64,000 bases of DNA from Spirosoma linguale DSM 74 (GTDB taxonomy: Bacteria > Bacteroidota > Bacteroidia > Cytophagales > Spirosomataceae). Below, in pieces: positions 51,720-60,097 of this stretch; the stretch's first letter is position 1, and every line of letters starts with the position of its first letter. The stretch is from NCBI GenBank assembly GCA_000024525.1, contig CP001770.1, forward strand, positions 124,001-188,000, in the 5' to 3' direction. The notes under the pieces are model-generated. The model saw nothing but the letters and a program-made list of their open reading frames with translations. It was not told the DNA's origin and ran no database searches. Both the position numbers and the translations under genes were made by a program.

Positions 51720-52163
51720 ATGAAAACCAAACAAACCGCAATGCTGATGCTGGCCATGTTGATGGCCATGCCTTCACTCTTGTTCGCCCAATCGGCCAAC
51801 TACAAACAGCCGATGAGTATTTCTGCCACTGGACAGATTAAAGATGGGGCGGGCAAAGCCGTTGGCACCGTTTCCAAAGACCGAATGATTATGGATGCTA
51901 CCGGCAAAAAAATTGCCTTCGTAGATGGTCAAGGCAACCTTGTGGATGCGAAAACAGGCAAGAAAATGGGAAGAATGGGCAAGGATGGCAAAACATACAT
52001 GGATGCCAACGGCGATTTGATGTTCACCATTAAGGACAACGCCGACAATACATGCGACATTTTCGACGCGAAAGGCACTAAAATCGGCAATGTGCACGAC
52101 AGCTATAAAGGGTCGGCCTGTGCGCTGCATTGCTTTCAGGCCGGGCATACGCACATGAAGTAA
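51720..52163 (+). CDS. Exported repeat protein with Cys/His tail
   Basis: The 147-residue protein has a signal peptide (MLMLAMLMAMPSLLFAQ), then short repeats of the form GTVSKDRMIMDATGKKIAFVDGQ, GNLVDAKTGKKMGRMGKDG, and ends CALHCFQAGHTHMK. The repeats look like a beta-solenoid. The tail offers Cys, His and Met ligands that would suit Cu(I). I do not recognise the family. Confidence 0.65.
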   Translation: MKTKQTAMLMLAMLMAMPSLLFAQSANYKQPMSISATGQIKDGAGKAVGTVSKDRMIMDATGKKIAFVDGQGNLVDAKTGKKMGRMGKDGKTYMDANGDLMFTIKDNADNTCDIFDAKGTKIGNVHDSYKGSACALHCFQAGHTHMK

Positions 52164-52233
52164 GCCAGGCAAGCTCCTCCAGTCGGCATTCCAATACACG
52201 TGGATGTAGGCTACACCCATATCACCTGAAACA

Positions 52234-52950
52234 ATGAAGCAAATTCGGACACTATGGTTGATTTCAGCTCTTCTGTTACTGATTCAACCCGGTTTTGGAC
52301 ATGGTGGAAAACACAAGAAGAAAGCCGCAACGGACTCAACCCGTCGCGATTCGAGCCTGAGCCAGCATCAGTCGATGAAGCATGGGGGTATGGTTGCCGA
52401 TAGTATGCACATGGATGAGGTTCAGGCGATGGCACCTATGCCCGCTCCACTGGACGCTTATCCGACGTATCACCCGATGGTCGTCCACGTACCTATCAGT
52501 ATGCTACTGCTGGCCGCGTTGTTACAGCTCGTGGTTTTACTAAAACCATCGGGGCCGCTCAACTGGATAACGCTGCTGGTCGCTGCCGTTGGAACGGTGG
52601 GGGCGTATGTAGCGGGTACGTATGTGCATCCGCATACGGACGGCTTGAGCGATGCGGCACAGGTAGCCTTAGAAACCCACGAAACCTACGCAGATTATAC
52701 GATCTGGCTGGGGCTGGTGGGTACGTTGCTTAAAGGCATAACGCTCTGGCGACCCCTGAAGTGGCTGGAAGGCGTAGCGGCTCTTGCTTTGGTCGGGGCG
52801 GGCATTGCCGTCGGATTGGCCGGTCATCAGGGGGGCGCGTTGACGTACCTCTACGGTATTGGCCCGCGGGGGGCCTACCTCGAACAGCATGAGGGGGAAC
52901 CCGCCGATGGCAACCGCCACGAACATAAACAGTCACAGAAAGCCGAATAA
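52234..52950 (+). CDS. DUF2231-like membrane protein
   Basis: The 238-residue protein has an N-terminal signal-like segment, a His/Met-rich linker (HQSMKHGGMVADSMHMDEV) and four transmembrane helices starting YPTYHPMVVHVPISMLLLAALLQL, the DUF2231 hallmark, ending with GHQGGALTYLYGIGPRG. It is in the inner membrane. Its role is unknown; the linker suggests metal binding. Seven bases before the PepSY gene. Confidence 0.85.
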   Translation: MKQIRTLWLISALLLLIQPGFGHGGKHKKKAATDSTRRDSSLSQHQSMKHGGMVADSMHMDEVQAMAPMPAPLDAYPTYHPMVVHVPISMLLLAALLQLVVLLKPSGPLNWITLLVAAVGTVGAYVAGTYVHPHTDGLSDAAQVALETHETYADYTIWLGLVGTLLKGITLWRPLKWLEGVAALALVGAGIAVGLAGHQGGALTYLYGIGPRGAYLEQHEGEPADGNRHEHKQSQKAE

Positions 52951-52956
52951 GCTGGT

Positions 52957-53736
52957 ATGAATCGAACCTGGCATCTGCGCATTCGCAAAACCCATCGGTA
53001 TCTGGGGCTGTTCATTGGCGTGCAGTTTTTGCTCTGGACGGTGGGTGGCCTGTATTTCAGCTGGTCAAACCTCAACGATATTCACGGTGACCATCTGAAA
53101 CGGGCCGCGACGGGATTTCCCGTCTCCCAATCGCTGGTTTCGCCTTCCGTTCCCATGAACGCGTTACGGCAGATGGGCATGACTTCCCTGCTGACGGTGA
53201 CCCTGATCGAGGTACTCAACCGGCCTTTCTACCAGCTAAGCTATCAGATGCAGCATGGAAACGGTCATGTCCTGACGCACACCCAACTGGCAGACGCGAA
53301 GACCGGTCAATTGCGGGGTGAGCTAACGCAAACCGAGGCTACTGCCCTGGCCCGGCAACGATTTAGTGGCCCCTCTGAGGTTGAGCGGGTTGAGTACCTG
53401 ACAACGACCAACGGGCACCACGAGTACCGTGAAAAGCCGCTGCCCGCCTATGCCATTACGTTCCGGCAACCGGCCCACGCGACGGTGTACGTAGCGGCTC
53501 AACTGGGTACGGTGCAAACCGTGCGAACCGACCCCTGGCGCATTTTTGATGTGCTCTGGATGCTCCACACGATGGACTACGAAGGGCGTGACGATATTAA
53601 TAATGGTCTGCTTCGGGCCTTCTCTATACTCGGATTGCTGACAATCTCGTCGGGGTTTGCGCTGTATTTCGTTTCGTCTCCCCAGTTAAGGCGGAAGCCG
53701 AAACAAGGACGAAAATCGCAACCAACTGCCTTTTAA
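52957..53736 (+). CDS. PepSY-domain membrane protein
   Basis: The 259-residue protein has an N-terminal transmembrane helix (YLGLFIGVQFLLWTVGGLYFSWSNLND), two PepSY-like periplasmic halves (LADAKTGQLRGELTQTEATALARQRF; YAITFRQPAHATVYVAAQLG) and a C-terminal helix after DVLWMLHTMDYEGRDD. Members are linked with iron or copper reductase systems. Function uncertain here. It is part of the plus-strand copper run. Confidence 0.88.
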   Translation: MNRTWHLRIRKTHRYLGLFIGVQFLLWTVGGLYFSWSNLNDIHGDHLKRAATGFPVSQSLVSPSVPMNALRQMGMTSLLTVTLIEVLNRPFYQLSYQMQHGNGHVLTHTQLADAKTGQLRGELTQTEATALARQRFSGPSEVERVEYLTTTNGHHEYREKPLPAYAITFRQPAHATVYVAAQLGTVQTVRTDPWRIFDVLWMLHTMDYEGRDDINNGLLRAFSILGLLTISSGFALYFVSSPQLRRKPKQGRKSQPTAF

Positions 53737-53774
53737 TCAACCAAATACTTTACCAAGTAAACTCTAGATAACCA

Positions 53775-54251
53775 ATGAAAACGATTCGATTTACCGTGGC
53801 CGTTCTGGGCCTATCATTAGTCTCACTGGCTGCTTCTTCCCAAACGACGACACCGGCACTCACCGCTTATTACTCGGTGAAAGATGCCCTCGTCGCGACC
53901 GATGCCGGGAAAGCCAAAACGGGCGCAACCACGTTGGTCGATGCGCTGGGGAAGGTCGATCCTGCCAAGCTATCCGTTACCGATAAGAAAGCCTTGGTGA
54001 CGGCGAAAAGTAAAGCCGCTGCCATTAGCAAGTCGACGGATGTAAACGCACAACGGGAGCAGTTCGAGGCCCTCTCAACGAGCATGATTGCCCTGGCAAA
54101 AGCCACTAAGCCCGCTAAAACATACGTCCAGTTTTGCCCGATGGCCGCTGAGGGTAAGGGCGCCTCATGGCTCAGCTCTACCCGTGAGGTACGAAATCCA
54201 TACTACGGTGACAAGATGCTGAAGTGTGGGTCAGTAAAAGAAGAAATATAG
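53775..54251 (+). CDS. DUF3347 exported protein
   Basis: The 158-residue product has a signal peptide (VAVLGLSLVSLAASSQ), an alpha-helical core and the conserved C-terminal motifs YVQFCPMAAEGKGASWLSS and RNPYYGDKMLKCGSVKEEI. The Cys/Met residues are candidates for Cu ligands. The same domain is fused to the C-terminus of the adaptor at 61534, which supports a shared periplasmic copper-delivery role. Confidence 0.88.
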   Translation: MKTIRFTVAVLGLSLVSLAASSQTTTPALTAYYSVKDALVATDAGKAKTGATTLVDALGKVDPAKLSVTDKKALVTAKSKAAAISKSTDVNAQREQFEALSTSMIALAKATKPAKTYVQFCPMAAEGKGASWLSSTREVRNPYYGDKMLKCGSVKEEI

Positions 54252-54305
54252 TGTTACACCACCCGGAGACGATCTAACGGATTGTCTCCGGGGAACTTAC
54301 TGCTG

Positions 54306-54872
54306 ATGGCTCTACAGGAACTCTATATTAAAAACATGGTATGCGACCGCTGTATCTGGGTCGTGCGCACCGAATTGGAACGATTGGGCTATTCGGTCAC
54401 GCAGGTCGAGTTGGGGCGGGTTCTACTGGAAGAGTCTTCTGCTGATCTGACGACGATTACCGCCATGCTGGAGCGGCATGGGTTTGCTTTATTGACTGAT
54501 AAAACGACCCGCGTGGTTAACCAGGTCAAAACCCTGATTATTGAACTGATCCAAAGCGGGCACATCGCTGGGTTACGAACGACGTTGTCTGATTATTTAG
54601 CCGACCATGTTGGTTTGGACTACGCGCACCTGAGCCATCTGTTTTCCACAACGGAGAATTTGACTATCGAAAAGTTCTGGATACTTCAGCGGGTCGAGCG
54701 GGCCAAAGAATTGTTGAGCTACAACGAAATTCCCATCAGCGACATCGCCAAACGCTTGGGCTATAGCAGTGTGGCTTATCTGACGAATCAATTCAAGCAG
54801 GTAACCGGACTGACACCCGCTGCTTACCGGAATCAGCATACAACCGACCGAAACCCACTAGATTGGATATAA
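54306..54872 (+). CDS. AraC-type regulator with N-terminal HMA-like metal domain
   Basis: The 188-residue protein starts with an HMA-like ferredoxin fold bearing MVCDRCIWVVR (CxxC) near residue 12, and ends with a complete AraC helix-turn-helix pair (IEKFWILQRVERAKELLSY; SDIAKRLGYSSVAYLTNQFK). It lacks the usual AraC cupin domain. The layout suggests a one-protein Cu(I) sensor controlling this locus. ATG at 54306 is preferred over the upstream TTG. Found between DUF3347 and a copper chaperone gene. Confidence 0.9.
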   Translation: MALQELYIKNMVCDRCIWVVRTELERLGYSVTQVELGRVLLEESSADLTTITAMLERHGFALLTDKTTRVVNQVKTLIIELIQSGHIAGLRTTLSDYLADHVGLDYAHLSHLFSTTENLTIEKFWILQRVERAKELLSYNEIPISDIAKRLGYSSVAYLTNQFKQVTGLTPAAYRNQHTTDRNPLDWI

Positions 54873-55068
54873 AACTATTCAGCCTTAAACCGGTTGCTGC
54901 TCACTGGAAAGTGAAGCAGAATTTGATGAATGTACAGGTAAACCCCTGCAACCTGCTTGTGGGTTACACGAGGTAAAATTTTGCAAGCGAGGGCGGGAAT
55001 TGTATAACGGCTCCGCCTCGCTCCATGACGACCTTTGCAGGGTAATTTAGACAAACCTGGAAACGGTC

Positions 55069-55299
55069 ATGGAAACGATAAAACTGAAAACGAATATTAA
55101 ATGTGGGGGCTGCGTGGCTACGGTAACGCCTTTTTTGAACGAATCCGTTGGCGCAGGCAACTGGCAGGTCGATACGCAGAATCCCGATAAAGTGCTGACG
55201 GTGCAGACGGAAGCGGTCCAACGTCTCGGCGTTACGGCCGATACAGTCAAAGCAGCCGTACAGCAGGCAGGCTACAAAGCCGAGGTGTTACCCCAATAA
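55069..55299 (+). CDS. HMA-type copper chaperone
   Basis: The 76-residue protein has one HMA domain with IKCGGCVATV (CxxC) and a ferredoxin-like fold (WQVDTQNPDKVLTVQT; KAAVQQAGYKAEVL). It would hand Cu(I) to the export machinery. It is followed by a strong terminator at 55322-55350, so it forms its own small transcript upstream of the pump. Confidence 0.92.
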   Translation: METIKLKTNIKCGGCVATVTPFLNESVGAGNWQVDTQNPDKVLTVQTEAVQRLGVTADTVKAAVQQAGYKAEVLPQ

Positions 55300-55321
55300 G
55301 GCGGGAAACCCTTCGCCCTTG

Positions 55322-55350
55322 AAAGCCGCCACAAACAGGCGGCTTTTTTT
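55322..55350 (+). terminator. Intrinsic terminator after the copper chaperone
   Basis: AAAGCCGCC pairs with GGCGGCTTT around a 7-base loop and is followed by a run of T. The stem is GC-rich. It separates the chaperone from the pump gene. Confidence 0.9.
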
Positions 55351-55418
55351 ATGGGCTGCCCACGGATAAAACACTAAAACGCGCCGGGTCGTACAGACCG
55401 ACAAACCGGCCAATCGGT

Positions 55419-56822
55419 ATGATTGAAGGATTGATAAAATTTTCGCTCCGTAACCGCTTCATGGTACTGCTGCTGGCAGCGGGCCTGTTTGGTTGGGGCG
55501 TGTACTCGGTAAAGACGGGTAAGATTGACGCGATTCCCGACCTGTCGGAGAATCAGGTGATTGTCTTTACCGAGTGGATGGGCCGCTCTCCGCAGCTTAT
55601 CGAAGACCAGATTACGTATCCGCTCGTGACGAACCTACAGGGTTTGCCGCAGGTGAAATACGTGCGGGGTACGTCCATGTTCGGCATGAGCTTCGTCTAC
55701 GTGATCTTTAACGATGATACAGAGGTGTATTGGGCCAGAGAACGGGTACTGGAGCGGCTCAACTATGCCGCCCGGCTGCTGCCCGGAGGTGTTTCGCCAA
55801 CCCTTGGCCCCGATGGCACCGGCGTGGGACATATTCTCTGGTACACCTTAGAAGCACCCGGCATGGACCTCGGCGAACAGCGGGCCGTGCAGGACTGGTA
55901 CGTCAAGTTTGGCCTGCAAAACGTACCGGGTGTCGCTGAAATTGCCTCATTCGGCGGTTTTCAGAAGCAGTACCAGGTTACACTCGATCCCAACAAGCTG
56001 ACCTATTATGGCCTGTCAGTACCGCAGGTCATTGGGGCTATCCGGGCCAACAATAATGAAGCCGGGGGGCGTAAATTTGAATTGAGCGGTATCGGCTACA
56101 TCATCAAGACGACGGGCTATTTGCAATCCGTTGAGCAGATTCAGAACATCCCACTCAAGACCGTCAGCACCGTCCCCGTGCGCGTAGCTGATGTGGCAAC
56201 GGTCCAGATGACGGGGGAGACCCGATTGGGCATTTTTGATCTAAACGGGCAGGGCGAAGCGGTGGGCGGGATCGTGGTGATGCGCTACGGCGAGAACGCT
56301 GATGAGGTCATTGGCAACGTCAAGCAGAAAATGGAAGAAGTCGCGAAGGGCCTGCCCGAAGGGGTCAAGTTCAATATTGTTTATGACCGCAGCGGGCTGA
56401 TTCAGGAGTCGGTCGCCTCCATTCAGCATACATTGATTGAGGAAATGATTGTGGTCTCGCTGGTGGTGATTCTATTTCTGCTGCACTGGCGGTCAGCCGT
56501 CAGTATCATCATTCAAATTCCGATTACCATTGCCACGAGCTTTATTCTGCTCAACGCCTTCGACATTTCCTCAAACATCATGTCACTGACGGGCATTGCC
56601 CTGGCGATTGGCGTGATCGTCGATAACGGTATCATCATGGCCGAAAATGCGTACAAGAATTTAGCCGTTCGGCAGGCTGAGTTAACGGCAGCGCGTAACG
56701 GGGAGCCTGCTGTTACCCCATCAGGTACGGTCAACGACACGCCATCGGCCCCGAACGGCAATGGGCAAGGTGACTACATCAATGGACAACTGGTCCCTAA
56801 ACCCACCCCACAAACGCGCTAA
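55419..56822 (+). CDS. CusA-type Cu/Ag RND pump, N-terminal part (split gene)
   Basis: The 467-residue product is the N-terminal half of an RND pump: MIEGLIKFSLRNRFMVLLL, a periplasmic domain, and TM4 with ALAIGVIVDNGIIMAENAYKNLA, the AIG-x3-DN form seen in Cu/Ag pumps. It ends with a hydrophilic tail PQTR at TAA 56820 in the loop before TM5. The remaining half is encoded in the next frame from 56827. Either a frameshift or a naturally split pump. The tail after ENAYKNLA is long and variable, and the breakpoint lies in it. Confidence 0.85.
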   Translation: MIEGLIKFSLRNRFMVLLLAAGLFGWGVYSVKTGKIDAIPDLSENQVIVFTEWMGRSPQLIEDQITYPLVTNLQGLPQVKYVRGTSMFGMSFVYVIFNDDTEVYWARERVLERLNYAARLLPGGVSPTLGPDGTGVGHILWYTLEAPGMDLGEQRAVQDWYVKFGLQNVPGVAEIASFGGFQKQYQVTLDPNKLTYYGLSVPQVIGAIRANNNEAGGRKFELSGIGYIIKTTGYLQSVEQIQNIPLKTVSTVPVRVADVATVQMTGETRLGIFDLNGQGEAVGGIVVMRYGENADEVIGNVKQKMEEVAKGLPEGVKFNIVYDRSGLIQESVASIQHTLIEEMIVVSLVVILFLLHWRSAVSIIIQIPITIATSFILLNAFDISSNIMSLTGIALAIGVIVDNGIIMAENAYKNLAVRQAELTAARNGEPAVTPSGTVNDTPSAPNGNGQGDYINGQLVPKPTPQTR

Positions 56823-56826
56823 ACTC

Positions 56827-58785
56827 ATGTGGAAAAAGATAAAAAGCTGGTTCGGTAGCGGGCCCAAAAACTATGCGAAGCGTCGCCCGGTCGAGATACC
56901 TGAAGAAGAACGGCTTGCGATTATCGAGCGGTCGAGCATTCAGGTATCCCGGGGCGTATTCTATTCGACCATCATCATCATAACCTCGTTTTTGCCGGTC
57001 TTTTTGCTGACCGGTCAGGAAGGTAAATTATTTCACCCGCTGGCCTGGACGAAGACGTTTATCCTGCTGGTGGATGCATTTTTAGTCGTTACGCTGGCCC
57101 CCGTGATGCTGTCGCTGTTTATGAAGGGCCGTTTTAAAGACGACCATGCCAACCCCATAAACCGCTTTCTGGAACGGATTTATGAACCCATTATCCGCTG
57201 GGTAATGCGCTGGCGCAAGACGACCATCGGTATTAACCTGCTGGCACTAGCCATCAGCGTACCCATGCTGATGAGCCTTGGCTCGGAGTTCATGCCGCCC
57301 CTGGACGAGCAGTCGATTCTATTTATGCCCGTGACCCTGCCCGATATATCGAACGCCGAAGCCAAGCGGATTTTGCAGGTGCAGGACAAACTCATCAAAT
57401 CGGTCCCGGAAGTAGCTGAAGTGTTGGGTAAGGCGGGGCGGGCCTCGACGGCGACCGACAACTCGCCCATCAGCATGATTGAAACCATTATCATGCTCAA
57501 GCCCAAGGCTGAGTGGCGGGAAGGTATTACCAAGAAAGACCTCATCAACGAACTGGACGCCAAACTCCAGATTCCGGGCGTGGTCAACGGCTGGACGCAG
57601 CCCATCATCAACCGGATCAATATGCTGTCCACCGGTATCCGTACTGACGTAGGCATCAAGGTGCACGGGCAGTCACTCGACAGTATCTATGCTGTTTCGG
57701 AACAGGTTAAAGCTGCGTTGAACGGAGTGCCCGGCGTAAAAGATCTGTACGTTGAGCCCGTGACGGGCGGTAAGTACCTGACCATCGATGTGAACCGGGA
57801 GGCCCTGGGTCGCTACGGGCTGAATGTGGATGACGTCAATAACGTGGTCGAATCGGCTATTGGCGGTTCTCCCATCGGGCAGACGATCGAAGGGCGTCGC
57901 CGGTTTTCCATCAATGTACGGCTGGCGCAGGATTACCGCAACAGCGTCGAGCGCATCCGGCGCATTCCGATTGCCACGGCTGCTTTTGGTACGGTTCCGC
58001 TTTCGGCGGTAGCCACGATCAAATTTGAGAACGGCCCACCGATGATCACGTCGGATAACGCGCTGTTAAGGGGCGCGGTCATGTTCAACGTGCGCGACCG
58101 GGACCTGGGCGGCACGGTTGAGGAAGCCATTGCCAAAGTAAACCGAGAACTGAAGCTACCCAATGGTTATTTTCTGGAGTGGAGCGGCCAATATGAAAAC
58201 CTCATCCGGGGCCGGCAAACCCTGCTGCTCATTGCGCCCATTGTACTGATCGTCATATTTCTTTCCCTGTATTTAGCCTTCGGCTCAGCGCGGGAAGCCT
58301 TTCTGAGCCTCATTACCATTCCCTTCGCCTTGATCGGCGGGGCCTACATGGTGTACTTCTACGGCGTAAATCTATCGGTGGCCGTAGCGGTGGGTTTCAT
58401 TGCTTTGTTCGGCATTGCGGTTGAAACGGGCGTGGTGATGGTCATTTACCTCAACGACGCCATGAAACAACTGGTGGCCAAGCGGGGAAACTCCCGCGAA
58501 ACCATCAGCCGGGAGGAGCTTCGGGAGTACGTGATCAACGGCGCAGCCAAGCGGCTGAGACCTAAAATCATGACCGTATCGGTAGCCCTGTTTGGTCTGG
58601 TGCCGGTGCTGTGGGCGGCTGGTGTAGGCAGCGACGTGATGCTGCCGATTGTCCTGCCAATGATCGGGGGCGTACTGACCTCTTCCACGCATATACTGCT
58701 CGTCACTCCGCTCATCTTCCTGATGACCAAGGAGTATGAATTACGCAAATTTGGTAAACTCGACGTATTAGATGCTTCGCATTAA
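56827..58785 (+). CDS. CusA-type Cu/Ag RND pump, C-terminal part (split gene)
   Basis: This 652-residue frame starts MWKKIKSWFGSGPKN four bases after the N-terminal half stops, in the +1 frame; it is open back to 56761. It contains IERSSIQVSRGVFYSTIIIITSFLPVFLLTG (TM5), the second periplasmic domain and TM7-TM12, ending RKFGKLDVLDASH. The Met-rich features of Cu pumps are partly present (MLSTGIRTDVG). Together with the gene before it, all RND parts are present. It overlaps the TolC gene by 14 bases. Confidence 0.85.
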   Translation: MWKKIKSWFGSGPKNYAKRRPVEIPEEERLAIIERSSIQVSRGVFYSTIIIITSFLPVFLLTGQEGKLFHPLAWTKTFILLVDAFLVVTLAPVMLSLFMKGRFKDDHANPINRFLERIYEPIIRWVMRWRKTTIGINLLALAISVPMLMSLGSEFMPPLDEQSILFMPVTLPDISNAEAKRILQVQDKLIKSVPEVAEVLGKAGRASTATDNSPISMIETIIMLKPKAEWREGITKKDLINELDAKLQIPGVVNGWTQPIINRINMLSTGIRTDVGIKVHGQSLDSIYAVSEQVKAALNGVPGVKDLYVEPVTGGKYLTIDVNREALGRYGLNVDDVNNVVESAIGGSPIGQTIEGRRRFSINVRLAQDYRNSVERIRRIPIATAAFGTVPLSAVATIKFENGPPMITSDNALLRGAVMFNVRDRDLGGTVEEAIAKVNRELKLPNGYFLEWSGQYENLIRGRQTLLLIAPIVLIVIFLSLYLAFGSAREAFLSLITIPFALIGGAYMVYFYGVNLSVAVAVGFIALFGIAVETGVVMVIYLNDAMKQLVAKRGNSRETISREELREYVINGAAKRLRPKIMTVSVALFGLVPVLWAAGVGSDVMLPIVLPMIGGVLTSSTHILLVTPLIFLMTKEYELRKFGKLDVLDASH

Positions 58786-60097
58786 CCCCATATTAACTCT
58801 TTGTCTGTTGCTGACGGGTCATGGCTACGGTCAGGCAGTCGTGCAACCGGTACCGGCTCCCCGGACGGGCCCGAGCGAGACCGCTCCCGCCGTGCGACGG
58901 ACCGTGCCAGTGCTGCCCCTGGATAGTGTGCTGACCCGGATTGACGAGCGTAACCCGCTGCTGAAACCCTACGGAAGCCGGGCCGCAGCGGCCCGTGCCT
59001 ACGCCGAAGGAGCGCGTAGCTGGATGGCCCCGATGGTGGGCGTAGGTACGTTCATGGCCCCTTATCCGGCGCAGATGATTATGGACGAGCGCGACAAGGG
59101 CTTTGGCATGGTCTCCGTCGAGCAGGACATTCCCAACCGGGTCAAGCAGCGGGCCACGCAGGTCTTTCAACAGTCGAAAGCCGCCGTTGAGGAGGCCGGT
59201 CGGGGCGTAACGCTCAACCGGCTGCGTTCAGATGCCAAACAACTCTATTTTGATTGGCTCGTGCTGGAAAAACGGCTGACGGTACTGGAAGAAAACCGGC
59301 GTATTCTGCAACTGATGAAAAAGCTGGCCGACATCCGCTACCCGTACCAGCAGGGCAGCTTAGGTAACATCTATAAAGCGCAAGGTCGGCTCTACGAGCT
59401 GGATAACATGGTGACGATGACCGAGGCCGATATTGAGCGTAAACGCATTGGATTGAACACGTTGATGAACCGGCCCACAACCGAGGCATTTCAACCGGAT
59501 ACTACCCTTCGGCCGGCCGAACCGCAGCAAGCCCTGCCCACTACGGAAGACATTGGCCAGGTACGTTCCGACATCCGGCGCATGGACCGGCAGATTCTGA
59601 GTATGCAGGCAGGCATCGAAGCACAGAAGGCGCAGGCCCGCCCCGACTTTCGCATCCGCTTTGACCACATGCAGCCGTTTTCGGGGGTCAAGAGCATGAT
59701 GCCCACCCAGTTTACGCTGATGGGTATGATTTCGATTCCGGTTGTACCCTGGGCGTCCCGGATGTACAAAGCCGAAATTAAAGGCATGCAGCAGGATATC
59801 GAAGCCATGCGCTACGAGCGGGAAGGAATGCTCAATGAAACGCAGGGTATGGTCGCCCAGATGCTGACTGACATACGGAACATGCGAACGCAGGTAGACA
59901 ACTACGAACGACGGGTAATTCCCACCCTCCGCAAAAATTACGACACGCAACTGATTGCCTACGAACAGAACAAAGGCGAGTTACCCGTCGTCATTGATGC
60001 CTGGGAAACACTAAATATGACGCAGATGGACTACCTGACGCGCCTACAGGACTATTACCGCATGATTGTGAGCTATGAACGGGAACTGGAGAAATAA
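58772..60097 (+). CDS. TolC-family outer-membrane channel
   Basis: The 441-residue protein has a signal peptide (LTLCLLLTGHGYGQ) and the OMF pattern of two repeated helical-barrel halves (AAAARAYAEGARSWMAP; LRSDAKQLYFDWLVLEKRLTVLEENRRIL; RMDRQILSMQAGIEAQKAQARPDFRI). It starts inside the end of the pump gene and overlaps the adaptor gene by 23 bases, so all three are translated together. It supplies the outer-membrane exit for the Cu/Ag pump. Confidence 0.93.
   Translation: MLRINPILTLCLLLTGHGYGQAVVQPVPAPRTGPSETAPAVRRTVPVLPLDSVLTRIDERNPLLKPYGSRAAAARAYAEGARSWMAPMVGVGTFMAPYPAQMIMDERDKGFGMVSVEQDIPNRVKQRATQVFQQSKAAVEEAGRGVTLNRLRSDAKQLYFDWLVLEKRLTVLEENRRILQLMKKLADIRYPYQQGSLGNIYKAQGRLYELDNMVTMTEADIERKRIGLNTLMNRPTTEAFQPDTTLRPAEPQQALPTTEDIGQVRSDIRRMDRQILSMQAGIEAQKAQARPDFRIRFDHMQPFSGVKSMMPTQFTLMGMISIPVVPWASRMYKAEIKGMQQDIEAMRYEREGMLNETQGMVAQMLTDIRNMRTQVDNYERRVIPTLRKNYDTQLIAYEQNKGELPVVIDAWETLNMTQMDYLTRLQDYYRMIVSYERELEK

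Noticed and set aside
55304..55418. A possible leader peptide between the chaperone terminator and the pump gene
   Set aside because: No short frame with a convincing start was seen; only the terminator is supported.
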